Shown: piece by piece, positions 8,227-15,271 of the stretch
How the letters are laid out: every line of letters begins with the position of its first letter
Numbering within the stretch: position 1 is the first letter of the stretch
Assembly: GCA_034432555.1 (NCBI GenBank)
Contig: DAOUBW010000027.1
Location: forward strand, 8,690 to 72,689
Source: CP2-2F sp034432555
Lineage (GTDB): Bacteria > Chloroflexota > Anaerolineae > Aggregatilineales > UBA2796
Reading direction: 5' to 3'
DNA length: 64,000 bases
Program-made: the position numbers and the translations under genes
Notes under the pieces: model-generated
Seen by the model: the letters and a program-made list of their open reading frames with translations, nothing else
Database searches by the model: none
Told to the model about the DNA's origin: nothing

Positions 8227-9165
8227 ATGATCATGCGTTCGGTGTTGTTATATTTGGCGCGTTCGCGAACGGCGCGCACCATACTCATGCGCCTGCCCGG
8301 CGCGACCCGCGTTGCGCGCCGCTTTGTGGCAGGTGAAACGTTGGCGGAAGGCATTCACGCCATCCGCGCCTTAAACGAGAAGGGCATCCTTGCCACCCTC
8401 GATCATCTTGGCGAGAACGTCTTTACAGAGGCGGATGCTGCCCGCGCCACGCAAGCCTACCTCGACCTGCTGGATGCCATCGCCGAAGCGGGCGTGCATA
8501 CCAACGCCTCGCTCAAGCTGACTCAGCTCGGACTGGACATCAGCCCAGAGCTGTGCCTGAACAACATGCGCTGCATCTTAGAGCGTGCCGCACAGCATAA
8601 TAACTTCATTCGGATTGACATGGAAGGCTCTGCCTATACGGCGCAAACGCTGACCATTTACCGCACGCTGCGGGATGTGCATGGCTTTCAAAAACAGGTT
8701 GGCGTTGTCATTCAAGCCTACCTGTTTCGCAGTGAGGCAGATGTGCGCGCCCTAGCCGCCGAAGGCGCTAACATCCGTCTGTGCAAAGGCGCCTACAAAG
8801 AGCCGCCGCAGATCGCCTTCCCGAACAAGCGCGATGTAGACGCGAATTTTGTGAAACTGGCAGAAATTTTTCTTGCGCCTGAAGCGCGCCAGCAAGGTGC
8901 CTACATCGCCGTAGCCACCCACGACGACAACATGATCAGCGCTGTGAAAAACTACGCTGCCGCGCACAGCATCCCGAAGGATCGTTTCGAGTTCCAAATG
9001 CTGTACGGCGTTCGCAGCGCAACGTTGCAGGCGTTGGCTGCCGAAGGCTATAAGGTGCGCGTCTACGTTCCCTATGGCACGGAATGGTATCCCTACTTCA
9101 TGCGGCGCTTGGCAGAACGCCCCGCCAACGTTTGGTTTATCCTCAAGAACACTTTTCGGAACTGA
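8227..9165 (+). CDS. putB: Proline dehydrogenase (monofunctional PutB type)
   Basis: The 312-residue length fits monofunctional FAD-dependent proline dehydrogenases. Typical segments are NASLKLTQLGLD, IRIDMEGSAYT, IQAYLFRSEADV, RLCKGAYKEP, VATHDDNMI and FEFQMLYGVR, the last ending the beta-alpha barrel. The enzyme oxidises L-proline to pyrroline-5-carboxylate at the membrane and feeds electrons to quinone. No P5C dehydrogenase gene is adjacent. ProA for proline synthesis occurs separately at 48 kb. GAGGA precedes the ATG. The small membrane protein at 9170 follows after four bases and is probably co-transcribed. Confidence 0.93.
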   Translation: MIMRSVLLYLARSRTARTILMRLPGATRVARRFVAGETLAEGIHAIRALNEKGILATLDHLGENVFTEADAARATQAYLDLLDAIAEAGVHTNASLKLTQLGLDISPELCLNNMRCILERAAQHNNFIRIDMEGSAYTAQTLTIYRTLRDVHGFQKQVGVVIQAYLFRSEADVRALAAEGANIRLCKGAYKEPPQIAFPNKRDVDANFVKLAEIFLAPEARQQGAYIAVATHDDNMISAVKNYAAAHSIPKDRFEFQMLYGVRSATLQALAAEGYKVRVYVPYGTEWYPYFMRRLAERPANVWFILKNTFRN

Positions 9166-9169
9166 GAAC

Positions 9170-9535
9170 ATGAAAATGAGTCCCGTTATTCTGATCGTTG
9201 CTGTGGCTGTCCTCGTCGTGATTGGCGTCGTTGCCTATAACGCGCTGCGCGGTGAAGATGAAGCACGGATGCGCCGCTTGGCAAGCGAAGGCATCAGCGT
9301 GAGCGGCGAGGTGGTGCAGCGTGAGATACGGCGCAGCACCAGCGGCGCCTTTACCACGCAGTTCTGGCTGACCCACCGCTATGTGGTGAGTGGCACGCCC
9401 CTAGACTTTTCAGAGAGCGTCTCACAAGAAATCTATAACCGTTACCCTGAAGGCAGCCGCGTCAGCCTCACCTACCTGATGGATGATCCACGTGTGGTGG
9501 CGCGCACCGAGACCTTGATCATCTACAAGCAGTAG
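9170..9535 (+). CDS. Small membrane-anchored DUF3592-like protein
   Basis: The protein is 121 residues with one N-terminal membrane helix (PVILIVAVAVLVVIGVVAY). A soluble domain follows with the beta-rich pattern SGEVVQREI, HRYVVSG, YPEGSRVSLTYL and DDPRVVAR. That pattern matches DUF3592-type domains, which mediate variable interactions in bacteria. An upstream in-frame start at 9074 would overlap the proline dehydrogenase gene and is rejected. It follows that gene by four bases and precedes the SDR gene by seven, so the three may form one operon. Function unknown. Confidence 0.7.
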   Translation: MKMSPVILIVAVAVLVVIGVVAYNALRGEDEARMRRLASEGISVSGEVVQREIRRSTSGAFTTQFWLTHRYVVSGTPLDFSESVSQEIYNRYPEGSRVSLTYLMDDPRVVARTETLIIYKQ

Positions 9536-9542
9536 GCGCCCT

Positions 9543-10301
9543 ATGCCCACAGGTATCCCGATTGATCTGCGTGGCAAGGTTGCCCTTGTCACCGGTTCGG
9601 CGCGGCGCGTTGGCAGGCACATTGCCCTGAAATTGGCAGCCTGCGGCATGAACCTGATCATTCATTATGGCAGCCCCTCCAGCGCGGCAGAGGCTGAGTC
9701 GGCGGCGGCGGAATGCCGCGCACACGGCGGCGCAGCGCACATCATCCGCGCCGATCTGGGCGATGAAGGGCAGATTGCCGCGCTCTTTGAAGAAACACAA
9801 GCGCATTATGGGCGCCTTGATCTGCTGGTGAATAATGCCGCTGTCTTTCCGCGCAAAGATTTGCTGAGCGTCTCGCTTGCTGAATGGCAAATGACCCTCG
9901 CCATCAACCTGACGGCGCCCTTTCTGTGCAGCCAACACGCCGCACGCCTGATGCTGGCGCAGGACGAAGGCGGCGCGATCATCAACATCGCAGACCTAAG
10001 CGCCTTCCGCAATTGGAAGGCGTATCCGCATCACGGTGTCTCGAAGGCAGCCCTCGTCAAGCTGACCGAGGTATTTGCCCTTGAACTTGGTAAAAAGGTG
10101 CGGGTGAACGCCGTTGCGCCGGGACCGGTGCTGCGCGATGAGGGCAACGCGCCTGAGGTATGGCAGCGCATTGGTGCGCGGTTGCCCATCGGCACAACCG
10201 GACATCCCGACGATGTGGCGGAGGCGGTCGCTTTCCTCGCCGCGCAGCCATTCATCACGGGCATCACGTTGCGCGTCGATGGCGGTGAGTATCTGCTCTA
10301 A
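9543..10301 (+). CDS. SDR oxidoreductase, pteridine reductase/FolM-like
   Basis: It is a classical SDR with the cofactor motif TGSARRVGR, the NNAAVF motif, and the C-terminal PGPVL and GGEYLL blocks. The Arg in the glycine-rich loop recalls pteridine reductases and suggests NADPH. The expected Ser of the active site is Asp (IADLSAF), as in trypanosomatid PTR1. The expected Tyr of YxxxK is His (HGVSKAAL). This His is, from recollection, typical of a bacterial FolM-like subgroup, so the enzyme may still be active through a modified mechanism. The substrate is uncertain. It is the third gene of a putative operon with proline dehydrogenase. Confidence 0.87.
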   Translation: MPTGIPIDLRGKVALVTGSARRVGRHIALKLAACGMNLIIHYGSPSSAAEAESAAAECRAHGGAAHIIRADLGDEGQIAALFEETQAHYGRLDLLVNNAAVFPRKDLLSVSLAEWQMTLAINLTAPFLCSQHAARLMLAQDEGGAIINIADLSAFRNWKAYPHHGVSKAALVKLTEVFALELGKKVRVNAVAPGPVLRDEGNAPEVWQRIGARLPIGTTGHPDDVAEAVAFLAAQPFITGITLRVDGGEYLL

Positions 10302-10392
10302 GGCGTGCCAAAAGCGCCCAAAGGCGGTAAAGTTATGCTGATACGGTGGCGAACTGCCACAGGACAGGCAAAGACACAAGGAGTCTTAGCAG

Positions 10393-11685
10393 ATGCCGAT
10401 TATCACAGCTATTCATGCCCGTGAAGTCCTCGACTCACGCGGTAATCCCACAGTGGAAGTTGAAGTGGAACTTGAAGACGGTTCGTTTGGGACAGCTATT
10501 GTGCCAAGCGGCGCCAGCACCGGTCAGCATGAGGCAGTCGAACTGCGCGATGGCGACAAAGCGCGCTACGGCGGCAAGGGCGTGCTGAAGGCAGTTGACT
10601 CGGTTAACGAACTGATCGTCGAAGAACTCTACGGCGAAGATGCTTTTGATCAAATTCTCATTGATCAGATCATGATCGAGCTAGATGGCACGCCAAACAA
10701 AAGTCGTTTGGGTGCCAATGCTATCCTTGCCGTTTCGTTGGCAGTGGCAAAGGCTGCCGCGCAGAGCGCCGGCTTACCGCTCTACCGCTATCTGGGCGGC
10801 GCGCACGCGCACACACTGCCCGTGCCAATGCTGAACATCATGAACGGCGGCAAACACGCTACCAACAGCACCGACTTTCAGGAATTCATGATCATGCCCG
10901 TTGGCGCGCCAACCTTTAGGGAAGGCTTGCGCTGGGGTGTGGAAATCTACCAAAGCCTGAAAAAAGTGCTGCATGATGCTGGCAAAAGCACTACAGTTGG
11001 CGATGAAGGTGGCTTTGCGCCAAGCGACCTGAAGTACAACGCACAGGCGATTGAGTTCATCCTGACTGCCATCGAGAAGGCGGGCTACCGCGCCGGCGAG
11101 CAGATCATGATCGCGCTTGATCCTGCCGTCACCGAAATCTACGAAGGCGGCAAGTATCATTTGAAGCTGGAAGGCAAGGCACTTAGCACTGATGAGATGA
11201 TCGCCTTCTGGGGCGATTGGCTGGACAAATATCCGATCATCTCGCTGGAAGATGGACTTGCCGAAGATGACTGGGAAGGCTGGGCGAAACTCTACGCACA
11301 ATACGGTCAGCGCGTGCAGTTGGTGGGCGATGATTTCCTCGTCACCAACACGGAGCGCGTGGCACGTGCCATCCGTGAGCGCGCCGCCAACAGCCTGCTG
11401 TGCAAGGTCAACCAGATCGGCTCGCTGACGGAGGCGATGGCAGCCTCGCAGATGAGTATGCGCGCCGGCTGGACAGTCGTCGTCAGTCACCGCAGCGGCG
11501 AGAGCGAAGACAACACCATCGCCGATCTGGTCGTGGGCATGAATGCGGGGCAGATCAAGACCGGCGCGCCTGCCCGTTCGGATCGCGTGGCGAAGTATAA
11601 CCAACTGCTGCGGATCGAAGACGACTTGGGCGATGCCGCGCACTACGTCGGCATGGGTGCTTTCTACAACCTGCGCCGCGCCTAG
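10393..11685 (+). CDS. eno: Enolase
   Basis: Enolase interconverts 2-phosphoglycerate and phosphoenolpyruvate in glycolysis. The 430-residue protein is full length, starting MPIITAIHAREVLDSRGNP. Characteristic blocks are PSGASTGQHEA (flexible loop), NIMNGGKHA, VGDEGGFAP, the metal ligands in ALDPAVTEI, SLEDGL and VGDDFLVTN, and VSHRSGESEDNTIADLVVG near the end. LCKVNQIGSLTE contains the catalytic Lys. AAGGAG lies 11 bases before the ATG. It stands alone, facing the solute-binding protein gene across a shared terminator. Expression is expected to be constitutive, though no promoter was identified with confidence. Confidence 0.98.
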   Translation: MPIITAIHAREVLDSRGNPTVEVEVELEDGSFGTAIVPSGASTGQHEAVELRDGDKARYGGKGVLKAVDSVNELIVEELYGEDAFDQILIDQIMIELDGTPNKSRLGANAILAVSLAVAKAAAQSAGLPLYRYLGGAHAHTLPVPMLNIMNGGKHATNSTDFQEFMIMPVGAPTFREGLRWGVEIYQSLKKVLHDAGKSTTVGDEGGFAPSDLKYNAQAIEFILTAIEKAGYRAGEQIMIALDPAVTEIYEGGKYHLKLEGKALSTDEMIAFWGDWLDKYPIISLEDGLAEDDWEGWAKLYAQYGQRVQLVGDDFLVTNTERVARAIRERAANSLLCKVNQIGSLTEAMAASQMSMRAGWTVVVSHRSGESEDNTIADLVVGMNAGQIKTGAPARSDRVAKYNQLLRIEDDLGDAAHYVGMGAFYNLRRA

Positions 11686-11703
11686 CCTTTTGTGGTTGGG
11701 CAT

Positions 11704-11737
11704 AAAAAACACAGGCGGGAACTTGATCCCGCCTGTG
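11704..11737 (-). terminator. Intrinsic terminator between enolase and solute-binding protein genes
   Basis: An 11-bp perfect stem (arms 11710-11720 and 11727-11737) has a six-base loop. Reading on the minus strand, a run of six U follows, so it ends the transcript of the gene at 11760-13076. On the plus strand the downstream side lacks a T run, so it is weaker for enolase. Confidence 0.85.
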
Positions 11738-11759
11738 TGCTTAACGAAGCATCAACCCC

Positions 11760-13076
11760 TTACCAAGGGATGCACTTGTTCGGCTCGTTATCGCAAGCCT
11801 CGTCTACCTTTGCCTGCAGGCGTTGAATTGCCTCATCCAGCCCGATCTCGCCGGCGAAGTAGCGCCCTAGCTGATCGCGTGTTTCCACGTTGATGATGTC
11901 AATGAAGGGATGCCCTTGCAAGCGCCAGCCCTGCTCGGTGAGCTTGGGAATGTTGCCCAAAAAGACATCGAACTGCTCTTTGCTGGCAGGGTACGGCACG
12001 CCTTGCTCAATCGCCTTCAGGTTGCCCGTCAGGAACAGCGAGTTTGCCGAGGTCTCGATATTTACGTCCGTGCTGGCGAGGTATTCCATCACCATTGCGG
12101 TTTCTTTGGGATGCTTGGTGCCAGCGAAGGCAACAATTGCCGTGCCGCCCGGCATTCCGCCGCAGATGCCTGTCGAACCGCATGGCTGCGGCACAGCGCG
12201 CCACTCAAAAGCGTCGCCAATCTCTTTAGTGAAGGCGGAAATCTGCCAACTGCCGCTGTAGTAGAAGACCAATTCGCCATTCACGAAGTACTCTTTAGCG
12301 GCACGGTAGGCGCCGCCGCCGCCGATCCAGACTTCCGCTGGCGTCAAGCCTTCATCGTGCCAACGCTTCATCTCCAGCGCAAAGGCACGGAAGCCTTCGG
12401 AATCGACCGTGAAGCGCCCAGTGGCAGGATCGAGAATTTGCGCGCCATAGCTCATCATCGGACCGAAAGTGCGATGCCCCGAACGGTCAATGGCAATCGC
12501 ATAGGGCGTGTTGGTCGCTTTTGCCACTTCGGTTGCCAACGCGATCCACTCTTCCCATGTCGTGGCATCGCCCTCAGGCACCGCCACACCCGCTTGCTCA
12601 AAGAGCGTGACATTGATAAATGGACCGCCAATGCCTACCGAGCGCGGGAAGCCGTAAATGCCCTTATCTTCGCCGCCCGGCACGCGTAGCCAAGTCAGAA
12701 ACGACTCAGGGTAGTTCGCCTCGAATGCCTCAGCGTCAGCCAGCAGTGGGCGCAGATCGAGGTATCTGCCTTGGAAACGCCCCAGCTGCGTGATGCTCGC
12801 CATGTCCGGCGGCGTGCCGCCTTCAATATTTGCCTGAAGCGTGTTGTGCAGATCGCTGAAACCGACCACGTCCAGCGTCACTTTGATGCCGGGATTTGCC
12901 TCCTCGAATTTATCGAGCGCGGCGCGGTACACTTCGCCTTCGTTGCCATCGTTGTACCACAAAATGCGAAGTTCGACGGTTTGGGCGCTGACCGACGTGC
13001 CAAGCGCACCGAACAAGAGGGCTGCCACCACCAGCAGCGCCAAGAGACGGAAGGTTTTGCGAGAGACAGAAAACAT
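11760..13076 (-). CDS. Extracellular solute-binding protein, ABC sugar transporter family 1
   Basis: A signal peptide (RLLALLVVAALLFGALGTSVSA) leads into a periplasmic-type binding protein: VELRILWYNDGNEG, then YRAALDKFEEANPGIKVT and GGTPPDMASITQLGRF. These match sugar-binding proteins of the MalE/UgpB class. No lipobox is evident. The ATG at 13076 is selected because AAGGTGAT lies seven bases upstream; longer frames lack this. The permease and ATPase genes expected beside it are absent on both sides, so it is an orphan. The last residues contain two Cys (DEACDNEPNKC) that may form a disulfide. The ligand is unknown. Confidence 0.9.
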   Translation of the reverse strand: MFSVSRKTFRLLALLVVAALLFGALGTSVSAQTVELRILWYNDGNEGEVYRAALDKFEEANPGIKVTLDVVGFSDLHNTLQANIEGGTPPDMASITQLGRFQGRYLDLRPLLADAEAFEANYPESFLTWLRVPGGEDKGIYGFPRSVGIGGPFINVTLFEQAGVAVPEGDATTWEEWIALATEVAKATNTPYAIAIDRSGHRTFGPMMSYGAQILDPATGRFTVDSEGFRAFALEMKRWHDEGLTPAEVWIGGGGAYRAAKEYFVNGELVFYYSGSWQISAFTKEIGDAFEWRAVPQPCGSTGICGGMPGGTAIVAFAGTKHPKETAMVMEYLASTDVNIETSANSLFLTGNLKAIEQGVPYPASKEQFDVFLGNIPKLTEQGWRLQGHPFIDIINVETRDQLGRYFAGEIGLDEAIQRLQAKVDEACDNEPNKCIPW

Positions 13077-13288
13077 TTTGATCACCTTCATATACACAAA
13101 CGAAAAATTTTCGGAGCGAGGCACAGCATATGCTGTACTGTGAGGATACATAATAGCACGCAACGCGCTTGGCTGCAACATTTTGGGCGCAATGGAGTGT
13201 GGCGCCGCCAAACCCTATCTTGCTCTGCTGCGTTCAGTTTATACACTAGGAAGTGTGCCGAACACTCACAATTAACGCGAGGTGACTA

Positions 13289-14218
13289 ATGCCCATCGAG
13301 AACCTGACCACCGAGGAATATCGCCGTTTAGTGCGGATCATGGCGGATATGCACGCTTGGCAGAGCATTCAGCAGCGCCAAGCCAACATGGATTTAGCTG
13401 GGCTGGAGCGTTTTAAGCGCAGCGTAGATTTTAATACGCCTGCTGATGTTTTTTCAGGGCTGTTTGTGAGCGCGCTCAAACAGTTTGGTGGCTTGGAGGG
13501 TGAACCTGCTCTTGCGCGTTTGGTGCGCCACCTTGTGACCTTGCTGGGCGAAGGTGATGATCGCGCCTTCCTAGAAAACCTGCTGGGCAGCTATGTGCAG
13601 CCGCCCAAGACACCAACCGCCGTGCTGCGCTCAGGTCTAAACACCCTCCTTTTCCTATCCGCCAACGCCCAAAACGACCTAAACCTAGAGGCTGAAATGC
13701 GCCGCGTGGATCGGGCTATCCAAAGTGCGCGGCACCGCGATAAGTTCACCCTTGAAAAGCAGACCGATCTCCATCTGAACGATATTCAAAGGCATTTGCT
13801 GCGCTTTCAGCCACACATCGTCCACTTTGCAGGGCATGGCGATAACGCGGGCAGCATCGCCGTGAAGAGCGAAGACGGCGCTATCCTCAGCGTGCCGATC
13901 ACAGCACTGCGCGATACCTTTGCGATCCTGCGCGATAATATTCGCCTCGTCGTGCTGAACGCCTGTTGGTCGCAGCCGTTGGCAGAGTCACTCGCTGAAG
14001 TGGTGGACTGTGTGGTTGGCATGGGTAGCGAGATCAACGATGCGGCGGCATGCGACTTTTCAGAAGCGTTTTACTGTGCGCTTGCCGATGGCAGAAACCT
14101 ACATGAGGCGTTCGCGCTAGGCGTCAACAGGCTCGATCTGCAACGTCTGCGCGCTTCGGCAGCCCCAAAACTGACTGCCAAAGCGGGCGTGAACCCTGAC
14201 CGACTCTATTTCGCCTAG
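13289..14218 (+). CDS. EAD1-like domain fused to CHAT caspase-like protease
   Basis: The 309-residue protein has two parts. Residues about 5-95 (LTTEEYRRLVRIMAD to FLENLLGSY) match the pattern of effector-associated domain 1, a small helical adaptor. Residues about 115-300 form a CHAT domain with His183 in HFAGHG and Cys226 in LNACWSQ, the expected dyad. CHAT proteases are caspase relatives that cleave partners in bacterial conflict or programmed cell death systems. EADs pair effectors with sensors carrying the same EAD elsewhere in the genome. GAGGTGA precedes the ATG. No sensor gene is adjacent. A SET-domain gene follows after a terminator. Confidence 0.85.
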   Translation: MPIENLTTEEYRRLVRIMADMHAWQSIQQRQANMDLAGLERFKRSVDFNTPADVFSGLFVSALKQFGGLEGEPALARLVRHLVTLLGEGDDRAFLENLLGSYVQPPKTPTAVLRSGLNTLLFLSANAQNDLNLEAEMRRVDRAIQSARHRDKFTLEKQTDLHLNDIQRHLLRFQPHIVHFAGHGDNAGSIAVKSEDGAILSVPITALRDTFAILRDNIRLVVLNACWSQPLAESLAEVVDCVVGMGSEINDAAACDFSEAFYCALADGRNLHEAFALGVNRLDLQRLRASAAPKLTAKAGVNPDRLYFA

Positions 14219-14219
14219 C

Positions 14220-14240
14220 TTTTGTGCAGATCGCACAAAA
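14220..14240 (+). repeat. Inverted repeat after EAD-CHAT gene
   Basis: Eight-base arms (14220-14227 and 14233-14240) flank a five-base loop just after the stop codon. No T tract follows. It may protect the mRNA end or help the terminator located about 45 bases further on. Confidence 0.5.
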
Positions 14241-14282
14241 CATACCTATCCCCTGCCTTCAAAATTAAGCGTAGAATGTGAT

Positions 14283-14315
14283 CACGCTGCACAATGTTCC
14301 CCGTGCAGCGTGTTT
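14283..14315 (+). terminator. Probable terminator of the EAD-CHAT gene
   Basis: Ten-base perfect arms at 14283-14292 and 14303-14312 enclose a ten-base loop, followed by TTT. The short T tract makes it a moderate call. It would separate the CHAT gene from the SET gene. Confidence 0.55.
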
Positions 14316-14352
14316 CGTATCCGAGTGCCTGAACAAGGGATAAAGCGAATGT

Positions 14353-15042
14353 ATGCGTTCTTTCACAGTCAGCACACTTGCGCGTCGCTACGCGGAATCA
14401 GCAGTCCTAGCCCAGCCCGCTGACAGGCGTGGCTGGGGTCTTTTTGCGGAGGCGGCGTTCGCAGCCGGCGAGCCGCTTTTTTGGGTAGATATTCACAACT
14501 GCGCACATAGCCATGTCATGCACCAATATGAGGCATTTGGCGAGTGCGATCCACGTTCTGTAACACTGCTGCCACAGGTTGCCTTTTGTTTCACCGCCGA
14601 ACAGCCCCTTTACTATGTTAACCATGCGTGCGACGCCAACAGCGGCTTCATCAACTGGGGCAGCTTGGAAGATGGCAAGCTGTGCTTTGCCGCCTTTCGC
14701 GACATTGCGCGTGGTGAGGAAATCACGGCGGACTATTCAGCGCTGACGCCTAAAGGCGATGGCTCGCCGCACGGCGACGAATGGCAGATGTCCTGCTTGT
14801 GCGGTCAGGCAGCCTGCCGCCACCTGATCGAAGGCTTTGATCGGCTTGCCACAAGCGATCAGCAGCGTTTCATCCTCACCAAAAGCCCACCGCATGGTCG
14901 GGTGATCGCCCACATCCTCGCCGAGTCGCCATATGCAGTGGAGGCGTTATGCATCGCTGCGCCGCATCGCTTCAGGCACTATCAGGCGGCGCTTGCCGAA
15001 CAGCAAGCCCTCGCCGCCTACTTCAAAGCGCGGCTTGGTTAG
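14353..15042 (+). CDS. SET-domain protein lysine methyltransferase
   Basis: The protein has the main SET motifs: RGWGLFAEAAFAAGE near the N-terminus, YYVNHACDANSGF (the NHxC core), and GEEITADYS with the catalytic Tyr. A post-SET zinc-binding segment follows as CLCGQAACR. SET proteins transfer methyl groups from S-adenosylmethionine to lysine side chains. In bacteria the targets are poorly known and may be ribosomal or chromatin-like proteins. The C-terminus (about residues 165-229) is helical and does not match a known domain. An ATG at 14353 is used. The gene lies alone between EAD-CHAT and EF-G2. Confidence 0.87.
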   Translation: MRSFTVSTLARRYAESAVLAQPADRRGWGLFAEAAFAAGEPLFWVDIHNCAHSHVMHQYEAFGECDPRSVTLLPQVAFCFTAEQPLYYVNHACDANSGFINWGSLEDGKLCFAAFRDIARGEEITADYSALTPKGDGSPHGDEWQMSCLCGQAACRHLIEGFDRLATSDQQRFILTKSPPHGRVIAHILAESPYAVEALCIAAPHRFRHYQAALAEQQALAAYFKARLG

Positions 15043-15271
15043 CGAAAGCCATTTAGCAAGGTATGGGCGGGATAATTCTCGCCCAACATGAACGTTCAGC
15101 ACCGCCGCGCCTTTTTTTGACAACCACTCAGGCGCGGCTTAAAATTCGGTTAATGGTCAGCACGGACGCCACATGTGTGCCTCTCTGAAAAGGCATTTTC
15201 AGGGTTAATTCGTGCTATCTGAATAAGTAATCTTTAGCGAAAGGGAAAGCGCCGCGTTTTTGGCGAACGCT

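Noticed and set aside
10774..11712. 312-codon minus-strand frame
   Set aside because: Antisense of enolase; the sense protein is certain.
15043..15271. Small RNA or riboswitch in the gap before EF-G2
   Set aside because: Only a short stem (gggcg/cgccc near 15065-15085) is seen; no known riboswitch core.
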